DNA of 64,000 bases. Source: Agapanthus africanus (taxonomy: Eukaryota; Streptophyta; Magnoliopsida; Asparagales; Amaryllidaceae). A program made the translations under genes and the position numbers. This document shows, in pieces, positions 12,744 through 22,787 of the stretch. Numbering within the stretch: position 1 is the first letter of the stretch; every line of letters begins with the position of its first letter. The stretch is taken from assembly GCA_030015575.1 (NCBI GenBank), contig JASDDO010000001.1:323859595-323923594 (forward strand). The letters are read 5' to 3'. The notes beneath the pieces are model-generated. The model was not told the origin of the DNA. It saw only the letters and a program-made list of their open reading frames with translations, and did no database searches.

Positions 12744-14405
12744 GGTGCTCATCAAGGTGGTAAAGTCCATCAATCTCTGTCCCCGTGCCAATCGTTCACT
12801 TTGTCTCACGCTCCTGAAAAACACATCCTCCAGAGAAAAAGATGGCGCTGCAATTCAATTGCCGAGTCAGTTGGCTAACGGATAATAGGTTGAAAGGAAA
12901 TCGAGACAAGTATAGAATAGAAGACAGAGGTGTGATGTAGCCTGAATTGAACCCGCTCCCACAATTTCAGCTATATTGCCATTTGCTAAAGTGACCGGGA
13001 TGGTTTTATGTCTCTCCTTATAGGAAGACAATATATTTTGCTCTCCTGTCATGTGATCTGTAGCGCCAGAATCAATAATCCAAGGACGAGGAGCATTTGT
13101 TGACGAGAGACAAGATATATGATTGCCTCTTGTCTTGATCAAATCTGAAGTGAGTGAAGACACAAGGAGACGAAGTATTTGCATTTCATCATTTAAACAG
13201 TACCCTTCCAAATTAGTTTACGATGCAATCGATGTCATCATCATAGCTATTCGTAAACAGCAAACATTCTCAAGCACTCTATCAAACACCTGATGGGGTG
13301 GCTTAAGCTCACCAGTTTCAACCACCAAATAACAAGAAATAGTGCACACGAAATCGAGGCAACCCTCAAAATAATGCTTGTATCTGCAAACGAGCTTGAA
13401 TCTACACACCAAAAAGAGATATCTCCAAAAAGATCTCATCGAAATACAATCAAGAATGCTAACCAACCAAAGAAAGGAATCTACATAGATTCCACCCAAA
13501 TACCGCGATCAATCTCCTAAAATCCGATCCACGATCAAACTACTACAACTCAAACAAACAAACAACTCAATTGGGTCAGATCACGGACTCCGACGACTCC
13601 AAAACGCTAACAATATACTCATTCGCAGAACTCATATTGAAAATAAGACTAATCAACATCAATCGATTGAGAAATTACCTCAAAAATCCTCGTATTACTG
13701 TAGCAATCACCAATAAAGAGCTCAAAATCCCCAAACTGAGCACTTAACTCCCAAAGCAAACACAAAAATCCTAGATCGAACATAAACTGAGCACTAAATC
13801 TCCAAATCGAACATCGGAATCTCCATCGAACATCAACAGAGCACTTAATCTCCAAAAAACGAAGCAACTCGAGGCAGATCCAAGTAGCTCGAGGTCAAAG
13901 GCTGGTATCGAAATCGAAATCAAGGTCATATAAAAGAACTGAGAAGATGCAGCAGCAAATACCCAAATCGAGGTCGAAGAAGCAGCATAAGGTTGAAAAA
14001 GCAGCGGCGGCGGCAATAGATCTTTAGATCGAGCAAGCAATCTTCTTAAATCGATCAAGAATCGAATAAGAATCCAAATCGAATTCGAACAAGAAGTAGA
14101 TCTGAATACACCCAAATCGAGCTCAAGTCGAGATCATCCTCATCATCGATGGCAGATCAGCAAGAGATCGATGACAAGGGCGTCGACTCAGCTCGAATCG
14201 TTACCAATCGGCGTCAAGAGGCTTCATCGGAGATCAGGCGACGGTCGTCGATGGTCGCCCAAGGTCGGCGAGGCTCCTACGAGGGTCTACGGTGGTGGAA
14301 GGTGGTGACGATGGCTGTTGCGGCTGGGTTAGGGTTTGGGGTTTGTTGGTAATGAAGGGTTGAGATTAGAGATGTTTAGTGATGGAGGATTGAGATTGGA
14401 TCAGA

Positions 14406-14418
14406 GGATCTGATACCA
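14406..14418 (-). other. Primer binding site of element A
   Basis: On the minus strand TGGTATCAGATCC directly follows the LTR end, a near match to the initiator-Met tRNA 3' end. A second copy precedes the duplicated LTR at 17933. Confidence 0.88.
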
Positions 14419-14584
14419 TGTTAGATTGAGAGAAATGAGCAAGAAAACGATTAAGGAAATGTAATGGGTTAATTAGCTCAAGGCTAATTTCTCTCTTTAT
14501 ATAGGCAGACACATTATGCAATCACATTCCTATTATTATCCTAATTACATATAACCTCGTATATAATATGAATTATTCTTAACA
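14419..14584 (-). repeat. 5' LTR of element A
   Basis: A short 166-bp LTR bounded by TGTTA...AACA on both strands, typical of compact copia elements. It is duplicated at 17933-18098 within the second tandem unit. The inner 11 bases of its partner are at the window start. Confidence 0.88.
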
Positions 14585-14684
14585 AATGTGATTCTAGAAT
14601 ACTTCCTAATTATTTCCCTTAGAGTGAATGTAGACTGTAATAAAAATGTTCAGTCAGGTTGTCAACAGTAAAGGAAGACCATAC

Positions 14685-15843
14685 CCAAGATGATATCCGA
14701 AAAGAATGGCTGCCAAACAAGCAACTCCGACAAAAGGCAAAACTGTCCCGGAAGATTTTGTTTTAATTTTATTAGATGAAACATCCTCAAATTTATTAGT
14801 GGGAACATCCTCGATGTCACCTGAAATGAAGTAAAAACAAAGAATGATAATAAAATAATAGACAAATTTGAAGTACAGAGATTAAAAAATAGATAAATGT
14901 AAAAAAGTAGATAAATGTATAAAACTGTATTAGACTGTTTCAGGCTCTGTAGATGAGATGCTTCAATTCAATAACCACTAAATGTTTCAAATGATTAACA
15001 TAACAAATACATATTATATTATGTAGGTGAATATGTTTTTCAGAAGAAAAAAAATCAACTTAACCAAATTGGTCCCTAGTCAACAAATAAATTATAGACC
15101 TATCCTTAAGAACCAGCACAGTAAGGTAATGACCATATAATCATAATTCTATGACTTGGAAGTGGTGCACAAAAGATACAATCAAATTGTCCATGCAGTT
15201 GCAGTTCGGACATGCCATAATACTAATAATGAAGGATCCTGATAATATTGCAAAACAATAGGAATAACAATGTGTAAATGTACAAAGAGATTGTAATGTA
15301 AATGTTAAATGTGTACCAAAAAAGAAAAAAGGTTTTGTAATGGGATTTCTAATGATAACTGCATTTGGCCCGGTGATCAGAGACTTAAAATTTTGGTACA
15401 TAAGATCAAAGGTGGCACAAGAACACAGCATTACAATGCAATCACAAAACATCAACATTTCATGACTTCATGACTCGGTACAGAGTCAAAAAGTATCCAA
15501 CAATCCACCTACTAATGCATGACAAGATAACCCGCAAATAAAATCAAACATCCTTAAGTGTTGAGAATAGAAAGAACATACCAGCAGCAGCCCTGACCGA
15601 TCGAGCACCCACCTTCGTCCTGAAGATGGTCTCGACACCATTCCTCACTCTTGCAATCCCAACTCCCATATCAACAGATCTCAGAGGGGATCTTACACAG
15701 CAAGATCCCAAGCCTGGCATCAAAAGGTTCCTCCTTTCAAAACCACCTTTGTTTAGGTCGCCAAAACTCGCTGATAACCTCCTGCTCCTGAGATCAGGGG
15801 CAGCAAACCTTCCTTTAACAGCAGCGATTGTAGCACCTTGCAT
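14685..15843 (-). CDS. pGlcT: Plastidic glucose transporter, exons 1 and 2 (partial gene, unit 1)
   Basis: Coding exon 1 is 15582-15843 and exon 2 is 14685-14820. Both ends obey GT-AG (donor GTATGT, acceptor TTTCAG, second donor GTATGG), and phases agree. Together they give 132 residues. These are a basic, serine-rich chloroplast transit peptide starting MQGATIAAVKG and ending ARSVRAAA, an acidic spacer, and the family hallmark SGTVLPFVGVACLAAILFGY, the first membrane helix of the GLT1/pGlcT sugar transporters. These major-facilitator proteins of about 540-550 residues export glucose from starch breakdown across the inner plastid envelope. The remaining exons are not in the window and would lie left of position 1, past A and B in intron 2. 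The ATG at 15843 is the first in the exon and matches the family N-terminus. It may still be functional. Confidence 0.85.
14821..15581 (-). other. Intron 1 of the glucose transporter, unit 1
   Basis: A 761-bp intron, AT-rich, between exons 1 and 2. Nothing else is recognisable inside. The frames in it (for example 15,141-15,458) have no family resemblance. The same intron is at 18333-19095 in unit 2. Confidence 0.75.
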
Positions 15844-15863
15844 CTTTACTCTCTCTCAAATTC
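15844..15863 (-). other. 5' UTR end with candidate upstream splice acceptor
   Basis: Upstream of the ATG on the minus strand, AATTCAG ends at 15864 after a T-rich stretch, then 20 purine-rich bases precede the start codon. This suggests a 5' UTR intron running toward the promoter block near 17,335-17,703. No strong donor was found, so the intron is an inference. Confidence 0.45.
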
Positions 15864-15865
15864 CT

Positions 15866-16145
15866 GAATTTCCAATAAAACCAACAAAATAAACTACAAA
15901 TAATCTTTAAAAGTATATACAATAATTTAAAATAAGAGCAATTTTGAAGATCTCAATTCAAACTTATACATTGTAAAATCCTAAAAATTCTCCAAGTCAA
16001 CAAAAAAATTTGCACGATTAATATATTGTTGAGATTGACTTTCGCTCGATAATCTAAATTAAGAAAAACACAATTTTTCCTACATTTTTATCCTCCAAAT
16101 CATTGAAGGAGTTGTAGAAATCCATAAAGAATTTCAATCTAATCA
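15866..16145. other. AT-rich 5' intron or upstream sequence, unit 1
   Basis: Non-coding AT-rich sequence between the candidate acceptor and the MULE. The matching part of unit 2 is 19380-19659. I see no other feature in it. Confidence 0.6.
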
Positions 16146-16154
16146 AAAAAGTAA

Positions 16155-17166
16155 GGACAATTTTTTAAAATAGGCTTATTTTATAAAATATTAATAAAAT
16201 TAGGTCACTTTCAAAAATTATTACAAATCTATGCCATTTTTGACCACATAGGCGCTACATGAGAGCTAGATCAACGCTGACGCTGGGCTATTTTTTTTAA
16301 AATAATTTCAAAGGGGCGCACTTCTCCATACAATTAAAAGGGGCGCACGTTGGAAGTGCGCTCTTTTGAAAATGTTCTTCTTCCTTCCTCTGGAGCTCAT
16401 CCCCTTCCTCCCTCGCATCTTCTTCTTCCTCTCTCTCCTTCCCCTTTCTCTCTCATCTCAAGCATCAATTCCCTCCTCCACCGACGCCTCTCTTCCTTCA
16501 CCGCCACCGCCGCCCTCCTCAACGCGACCCTCTCCTTCACCACATGGACCCCCTTGCCAAGCGAAAAAATGGGTTGTTCAAGAAAGCTTACGAGCTTTCA
16601 GTTCTTTGTGATTGCGATGTCGCACTCATCATTTTCTCGAATCGAAGGAGGCTCTCTAAATTTGCAGCAGGTCGAGGTAATTTTTTGCTTGATTTTTCTT
16701 GTTTTGGTTGTAATTTGATAGCTAGGGTTTGGTTTTGGGGTCTGTGGGAATGAGGAGGAAGGAGAGGCCGATGGTGAGAGGGGAGGGGAGGTGGTGAGGT
16801 GATTGTGATTGGGACGGCGGTGGCGGAGAAGCGGCGTCGTCATTGGAGGAGGGAATTGATGTTGGAGATGAGAGAAAGGGAAAGGAGAGAGAGTGGGAGA
16901 AGAAGATGAGAGGGACAAGGAGATAAGTCTCCAGAGGGAGGAAGAAGAAGTATGGGGCACAATTGTGAAGTGCGTCTCCATACAATTCAAAGGACGCTTT
17001 GAATTGAATGGGGCGAACTTCCCAAGTGAAATTTTTTTATAAAAAATGCCCAGCATCATCGCTGAGCTGCCGTTGATGTCAAAGCGGCCTAAATTTGTAA
17101 TATTTTTTTAAAGTGGCCTAAATTTATTAATATTTTATAAAATAAGCCTATTTTAAAAAATTGTCC
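16155..17166. mobile_element. Mutator-like non-autonomous element (Pack-MULE), copy 1
   Basis: A 1,012-bp element starting GGACAATTTTTT and ending in its inverse. The 9-bp flanks are AAAAAGTAA (16146-16154) and AAAGAGTAA (17167-17175), the MULE target size. The inverted arms run on imperfectly for close to 400 bp each, through the GGGGCGCAC motifs and the pyrimidine-rich CTTCTTCC blocks. Only about 200 bp in the middle is unpaired, and it carries a MADS-box exon. No transposase is present, so movement would need one in trans. It sits in the upstream or 5' intron region of the glucose transporter. Confidence 0.9.
16544..16676 (+). pseudogene. Captured MADS-box exon fragment in MULE copy 1
   Basis: In frame from 16544, the stretch [19 protein letters not shown] continues [16 protein letters not shown], the core of a plant MADS DNA-binding domain (helix and first strands). 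A donor-like GTAATT follows at 16677, where MADS exon 1 normally ends. The first 20 or so residues of a MADS domain are missing, as are the I, K and C regions. The subtype is unclear; the wording is compatible with MIKC or MIKC* types. This is a gene fragment carried by a transposon, not a working MADS gene. Confidence 0.82.
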
Positions 17167-17334
17167 AAAGAGTAACTCTTGAACATCACAAGTCCAGACT
17201 TAATACATTGTTAAAATCTCAACTTTCACACTATTTCGTAATCAGAAATAAAATACAGAGACATTTTTTCTGCAATTTTATTCTCCAAAAACATCTAGCG
17301 GCTTGTAGAAATCCACATGATGACAAAAATAAAA

Positions 17335-17703
17335 AAAAATAACGATCAAACTTAACGTTAAGTCAACTTTCTTCAATTAGATAATTAATGAGCAATAAAG
17401 ATCGGTAAAAAGAAAAAGAACACGGATCAAAAAATCAAACGCAGCTCTTAAATGAATCTAATGAATCTAAAAAAACAAAAACAAATAGGAGTGAATCACT
17501 AAGAACGCAACGATCGAGAGAGAATGAGGAGAGAATGACCTGTGTTTTTTCTGTCGATGATCTCGAATGATGGTGATGATTTTTTTCATTCGAGTCGAGA
17601 GCGAATAAATAGAGGGTAACTTTGTTAATTCCGATGAGATTTAGGGATCGAAAAAGATTATTTTGAGAGAGAAAGAGATTTAGAAAGAGAGCGGAAAATC
17701 CCA
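17335..17703 (-). promoter_or_regulatory. Candidate promoter and 5' UTR of the glucose transporter
   Basis: This block exists once, between the two duplication units, and lies upstream of the unit 1 exons on the minus strand. It holds CTATTTATTC (complement at 17603-17612), a good TATA box, followed about 30 bases on by a CA- and TC-rich leader, a common plant start-site context. The frame at 17,435-17,776 has no recognisable product. The placement is inferred from position and composition. Confidence 0.5.
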
Positions 17704-17932
17704 AGACCGAATCGTTACCAATAGGCGTCAAGAGGCTTCGTCGGAGATCAGGCGACGGTCGTCGATGGTCGCCCAAGGTCGGCGAGGCTCCTACAAGGGT
17801 CTACGGTGGTGGAAGGTGGTGACGATTGCTATTGCGGCTGGGTTAAGGTTTGGGGTTTGTTGGTAATGAAGGGTTGAGATTAGAGATGTTCAGTGATGGA
17901 GGATTGAGATTGGATCAGAGAATCTGATACCA

Positions 17933-18098
17933 TGTTAGATTGAGAGAAATGAGCAAGAAAACAATTAGGGAAATGTAATGGCTTAATTAGCTCAAGGCTA
18001 ATTTCTCTCTTTATATATGCAAACACATTATGCAATCACATTTCTATTATTATCTTAATTACATATAACCCAGTATATAATATGGATTATTCTTAACA
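17933..18098 (-). repeat. Duplicated 5' LTR of element A (unit 2)
   Basis: A 166-bp copy of 14419-14584 with a few differences, preceded at 17708-17932 by duplicated leader including a primer binding site. It is not a separate insertion. It was carried along by the tandem duplication, and the rest of A is absent here. Confidence 0.9.
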
Positions 18099-18196
18099 AA
18101 TGTGATTCTAGAATACTTCCTAATTATTTCCCTTAGTGAATGTAGACTATAATAAAAATGTTCAGTCAGGTTGTCAACAGTAAAGGAAGACCATAC

Positions 18197-19357
18197 CCAA
18201 GATGATATCCGAAAAGAATGGCTGCCAAACAAGCAACTCCGACAAAAGGCAAAACTGTCCCGAAAGATTTTGTTTTAATTTTATTAGATGAAACATCCTC
18301 AAATTTATTAGTGGGAACATCCTCGATGTCACCTGAAATGAAGTAAAAACAAAGAATGATAATAAAATAATAGACAAATTTGAAGTACAGAGATTAAAAA
18401 ATAGATAAATGTAAAAAAGTAGATAAATGTATAAAACTGTATTAGACTGTTTCAGGCTCTGTAGATGAGATGCTTCAATTCAATAACCACTAAATGTTTC
18501 AAATGATTAACATAACAAATACATATTATATTATGTAGGTGAATATGTTATTCAGAAGAAAAAAAAAATCAACTTAACCAAATTGGTCCCTAGTCAACAA
18601 ATAAATTATAGACCTATCCTTAAGAACCAGCACAGTAAGGTAATGACCATATAATCATAATTCTATGACTTGGAAGTGGTGCACAAAAGATACAATCAAA
18701 TTGTCCATGCAGTTGCAGTTCGGACATGCCACAATACTAATAATGAAGGATCCTGATAATATTGCAAAACAATAGGAATAACAATGTGTAAATGTACAAA
18801 GAGATTGTAATGTAAATGTTAAATGTGTACCAAAAAAGAAAAAAGGTTTTGTAATGGGATTTCTAATGATAACTGCATTTGGCCCGGTGATCAGAGACTT
18901 AAAATTTTGGTACATAAGATCAAAGGTGGCACAAGAACACAGCATTACAATGCAATCACAAAACATCAACATTTCATGACTTCATGTCTCGGTACAGAGT
19001 CAAAAAGTATCCAACAATCCACCTCCTAATGCATGACAAGATAACCCGCAAATAAAATCAAACATCCTTAAGTGTTGAGAATAGAAAGAACATACCAGCA
19101 GCACCCCTGACCGATCGAGCACCCACCTTCGTCCTGAAGATGGTCTCGACACCATTCCTCACTTTTGCAATCCCAACTCCCATATCAACAGATCTCAGAG
19201 GGGATCTTACACAGCAAGATCCCAAGCCTGGCATCAAAAGGTTCCTCCTTTCAAAATCACCTTTGTTCAGGTCGCCAAAACTCGATGACAACCTCCTGCT
19301 CCTGAGATCAGGGGTAGCAAACCTTCCTTTAACAGCAGCGATTGTAGCACCTTGCAT
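18197..19357 (-). pseudogene. Plastidic glucose transporter exons 1-2, duplicate copy (unit 2)
   Basis: Exon 1 at 19096-19357 and exon 2 at 18197-18332 keep the same splice sites and frame as unit 1, with about five amino-acid differences in the transit-peptide exon (for example ATPD for AAPD and SSSF for SASF). No later exons follow, because next in the reading direction comes the duplicated copia LTR, then the promoter of unit 1. Upstream of exon 1 the sequence beyond 20848 is a gypsy fragment, not the promoter block. It is therefore a partial duplicate that should not make a transporter, unless read-through into unit 1 occurs. Confidence 0.82.
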
Positions 19358-19668
19358 CTTTACTCTCTCTCAAATTCCTGAATTTCCAATAAAACCAACA
19401 AAATAAACTACAAATAATCTTTAAAAGTATATACAATAATTTAAAATAAGAGCAATTTTGAAGATCTCAATTCAAACTTATACATTGTAAAATCCTAAAA
19501 ATTCTCCAAGTCAACAAAAAAATTTGCACGATTAATATGTTGTTGAGATCGACTTTCGCTCGATAATCTAAATTAAGAAAAACACAATTTTTCCTACATT
19601 TTTATCCTCCAAATCATTGAAGGAGTTGTAGAAATCCATAAAGAATTTCAATCTAATCAAAAGAGTAA

Positions 19669-20682
19669 GGTCATTTTTTTAAAATAGGCTTATTTTATAA
19701 AATATTAATAAAATTGGGTCACTTTCAAAAATTATTACAAATCTAGGTCATTTTTGACCACATAGGCGCTACATCAGAGCCAGATCAGCGCTGATGCTGG
19801 GCTGTTTTTTTTAAAAATAATTTCCAAGGGCGCACTTCTCCATACAATTCAAAGGGGCGCACGTTGGAAGTGCGCTCTTTTGAAAATGTTCTTCTTCCTT
19901 CCTCTAGAGCTCATCTCCTTCCTCCCTCTCATCTTCTTCTTCCTCTCTCTCCTTCCCCTTTCTCTCTCATCTCAAGCATCAATTCCCTCCTCCACCGACG
20001 CCTCTCTTCCTTCACCGCCACCGCCGCCCTCCTCAACGCGACCCTCTCCTTCACTACATGGACCCCTTTACCAAGAGAAAAAATGGATTGTTCAAGAAAG
20101 CTTACGAGCTTTCAGTTCTTTGTGATTGCGATGTCGCACTCATCATTTTCTCGAATCGAGGGAGGCTCTCTAAATTTGCAGTAGGTCGAGGTAATTTTTT
20201 GCTTGATTTTTCTTGTTTTGGTTGTAATTTGATAGCTAAGGTTTGGTTTTGGGGTCTGTGGGAATGAGAAGGAAGGAGAGGCCGATGGTGAGAGGGGAGG
20301 CGAGATGGTGAAGTGATTATGATTGGGACGGCGGTGGCGGAGGAGCGGCGTCATCATTGGAGGAGGGAATTGATGCTGGAGATGAGAGAAAGGGAAAGGA
20401 GAGAGAGTGGAAGAAGAAGATGAGAGGGACAAGGAGATAAGTCTCCAGAGGGAGGAAGAAGAAGTATGGGGCACAATTGTGAAGTGCGTCTCCATACAAT
20501 TCAAAGGACGCTTTGAATTGAATGGGGCGAACTTCCCAAGCGAAATTTTTTTTAATAAAAAAAGCCCAGCATCATCGCTGAGCTGCCGTTGATGTTAAAG
20601 CGGCCTAAATTTGTAATATTTTTTTAAAGTGGCCTAATTTTATTAATATTTTATAAAATAAGCCTATTTTAAAAAATTGTCC
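19669..20682. mobile_element. Mutator-like non-autonomous element (Pack-MULE), copy 2
   Basis: The unit 2 copy of the MULE, 1,014 bp, flanked by perfect 9-bp AAAGAGTAA at 19660-19668 and 20683-20691. It confirms the target duplication seen with one mismatch in copy 1. Similarity to copy 1 continues through the flanks, so it was copied by segmental duplication and not by a second transposition. Confidence 0.92.
20058..20190 (+). pseudogene. Captured MADS-box exon fragment in MULE copy 2
   Basis: Matches 16544-16676. Here the stretch reads [19 protein letters not shown], then [16 protein letters not shown], keeping the RGRL of ordinary MADS boxes, so this copy is closer to the source gene at that site. 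A donor-like GT follows at 20191. Confidence 0.8.
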
Positions 20683-20848
20683 AAAGAGTAACTCTTGAAC
20701 ATCACGAGTCCAGACTTAATACATTGTTAAAATCACAACTTTCACACTATTTCGTAATCAGAAATAAAATACAGAGACATTTTTTCTGCAATTTTATTCT
20801 CCAAAAACATCGAGCGGCTTGTAGAAATCCACATAATGACAAAAATAA

Positions 20849-22401
20849 AAAACCTTTCTCTAGTCGATCCCGACGGATGTTTTTCCCTCCTTCGTCGTTC
20901 TAGAAGTCCACGCGCTTGTACCTACAAATCAATTCCATAATCAAAATCTAATGAAAATCCGAATCGAATTCTTTAGAAATCCATATTCAAAACCGATACA
21001 ACAAGCGAAAGGCATATAGGTTAGAACCTATGGTCATCGCGTGCTAAAATAACAAAACAACCTCCGACGTTGACGTACGGACGTCAAACGACCAAGTTAA
21101 AACTCAAATATCAAAAACCAAGTTTTCAAAAGTCAGAAAATATCGACAGAAAATAAGTAAAATGACTCCAGATTCTACCTAAGGTGAAATTAATTTTTTT
21201 TGCATATAGGGTAGGTCTAGTTATCTAATGAGTGAGCTACAGACCAAGTTTCAGACCCTAACTCCAAAATTGAACGGAAAATTGCAGCCAAAATGAATAA
21301 AACGGCGGCCTCAACATGGGGGTTTAGGCTCGGGTTTCTAGGGTGGCATCTTATGTGTCTGCACATCTCATTGTATCTGTTAATAAATTTTCAGAGTTCT
21401 AGAGTCATCCCAGATTTCATTTGAACATCAAAAGTCAATGAAAAATCGATGTCGGAAAATTCTAAGTTCTACTTTGAACATTCTAAACTCATTTTAATCA
21501 ATGCTACCATTACTACTAGGCCACTAGTCGCTCTCTATATCCTCTACTACACCTCTACTACAAGTTTTATCCACTAAAGGTCACCATAGGAAATTCTAAG
21601 TTCATAAAATATGTTTATATTAACTCTAAACTAGTTGTGAAGGTAAGAAAATTTAAAAACTTAACAAAGGGTGAGTATTTTAGCTTGAATAGCAACTTAA
21701 GAAAATTCCTAGATGGTCCAAACTGCTCAAAATAAGAACTCGATCCCACCATGGGGTGAAGGATGAGGTTAGGAACAATTTTTGTGAAGGTAATATAAGG
21801 TTTTGATGAAATTTTAAGGGTGGTGCATGGTGGTAGAGAGGTGAAGATGAAGAAGAAGAAGAGGAAAAGGGAAGAGATGGAGAAGAGGGAGAATGTGAAG
21901 AAGAGGTGAAGAAAATCAAGGAAAATGATGGTTGTATAACCATAACTCTCTCTCTCTCCCCCCAACTATACCACGTTGTCCCCTCTCACAAATTCTATTC
22001 TTTTCTTCTTTTCTTTTCTTTTTCTTATCTTTTCTTTTAAAACAAATTCAAAAAGAAGAAAAAGATGAAGCCATGGTATAAAATATGAACAAATGTTATA
22101 AAATGGAATATCTCATGTCATGATATATAAATATGGTTTAATACATAATTAGTGAAATACTAGTCAAGTTTAATATCAACTTATATGAAAATAATTATAT
22201 ATTAATTCATAAAAATCCAAATCAATCAAATACTTCCATAAATGATAATTCATTTTAAAATTCCAATTATTTTCCAAATTATATGTATATAATTATACCA
22301 TTTTACTAAAACTCATATCTATATTCGTATAATATTGGTGAAATTTATTATTTTATTATTTAATTCCAAAAATAATATTTTATGTTTTCTGAAATGTTAC
22401 A
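20849..22401 (-). mobile_element. Truncated Ty3/gypsy 3' LTR (Tekay/Del-like)
   Basis: On the minus strand the LTR starts TGTAACATTTCAG at 22401 and runs left. It contains a CTTC-rich leader (complement near 21,830-21,960) and a downstream segment with TACAAGCGCGTGGACTTC and CATCCGTCGGGATCG near 20,870-20,920, wording I associate with Tekay/Del LTRs. It is cut at its far end by the junction with duplication unit 2. The open frames in it are not coding. Confidence 0.65.
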
Positions 22402-22787
22402 ATTTTGCCCTATTAAATAAATTCGGTCCTCGAATTTAAATTTTACCCCCCACACACAAAAATCAAAACATTTCAGTAAATCAATCAAATTAATGGGGCT
22501 CCGAAATCACGAATACACAAGAATAACAGAGTGCATCGTGTGCGCATGAAAGCGGGTGCAAAACTCAATAATCAAAACTCCGTCAAATATCATACAAATC
22601 ATAGAAGTTATGATGTATAAGCAAATTTTGAAACCTACTGTTTAATTCAAGTATAATATCCTCAAGGCTATAATATGTATATAGTACGTATCCTTGTGAA
22701 ACGTTTAAGTACCTGAAAGGTATGAAAAATCATTTTCAAATCACCGTATGATGCGTATATCACGACACAAGTAGCGGGCGTTCATTA
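22402..22787 (-). mobile_element. Tail of the same gypsy element (polypurine tract and 3' untranslated end)
   Basis: On the minus strand TTCGAGGACCGAATTT and AATAGGGCAAAATTG lie just before the LTR, the usual Tekay-type purine-rich junction. No coding sequence is left. Copia element a interrupts it at 22788. CATTA at 22783-22787 would be a's target duplication. Confidence 0.6.

Larger units (their letters stand above)
12744..14584 (-). mobile_element. Ty1/copia element A, 5' part (LTR, leader, protease), broken
   Basis: This half continues A beyond the B insertion. The protease lies around 12,870-13,210 with WIIDSGATDHM, the copia aspartic protease site. Upstream (13,212-14,405) no convincing gag is visible. 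The stretch is a leader-like sequence with short imperfect repeats containing AGTGCTCAGTTT around 13,730-13,860. The primer binding site (14406-14418) and a short 166-bp LTR (14419-14584) end the element. AATGT follows at 14585 and would be its target duplication; its partner is outside the window. A lies in intron 2 of the glucose transporter in the same orientation. Confidence 0.88.
14194..17334. repeat. Tandem segmental duplication, unit 1
   Basis: About 3.14 kb aligned to 17708-20848 with a steady offset near 3,514 bases. It holds the leader and LTR of A, part of intron 2, exons 2 and 1 of the glucose transporter, and the MULE in the 5' region. By eye the units differ at 2-3% of positions. 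The right edge is where similarity stops, just after a run of A. Confidence 0.93.
17708..20848. repeat. Tandem segmental duplication, unit 2
   Basis: The second copy of the unit. Its left edge falls inside the leader of A (matching 14194) and its right edge joins a truncated gypsy LTR. The promoter block 17335-17707 of unit 1 has no partner after this unit. The duplication happened after both A and the MULE had inserted, because both units carry them. Confidence 0.93.

Noticed and set aside
14315-14345. Telomere-like GGGTTAGGGTTT stretch
   Set aside because: Only one or two degenerate units within the leader of A; too short for an interstitial telomere.
14149-14352. Plus-strand frame of 67 codons with a start in good context
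   Set aside because: It is antisense to the leader of copia A, has no family resemblance, and its duplicate at 17,700-17,860 does not keep it.
16350-16718. 122-codon plus-strand frame over the MULE
   Set aside because: A serine/leucine-rich shadow of the pyrimidine-rich arm; the real signal is the MADS core in another frame.
16598-17059. 153-codon minus-strand frame over the MULE
   Set aside because: Translation of the opposite inverted arm, low complexity, and shortened in copy 2.
17933-18098. Solo LTR from an independent copia insertion
   Set aside because: Flanked on the inner side by duplicated leader and primer site and part of the tandem unit, so it was duplicated with it.
18197-19357. 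Second glucose transporter gene
   Set aside because: Only exons 1-2 exist, no later exons follow and the promoter block is missing; called a partial duplicate instead.
21615-21965. 116-codon minus-strand frame with many Ser, Leu and Phe
   Set aside because: Lies over the CTTC-rich part of a gypsy LTR; low complexity with no domain.
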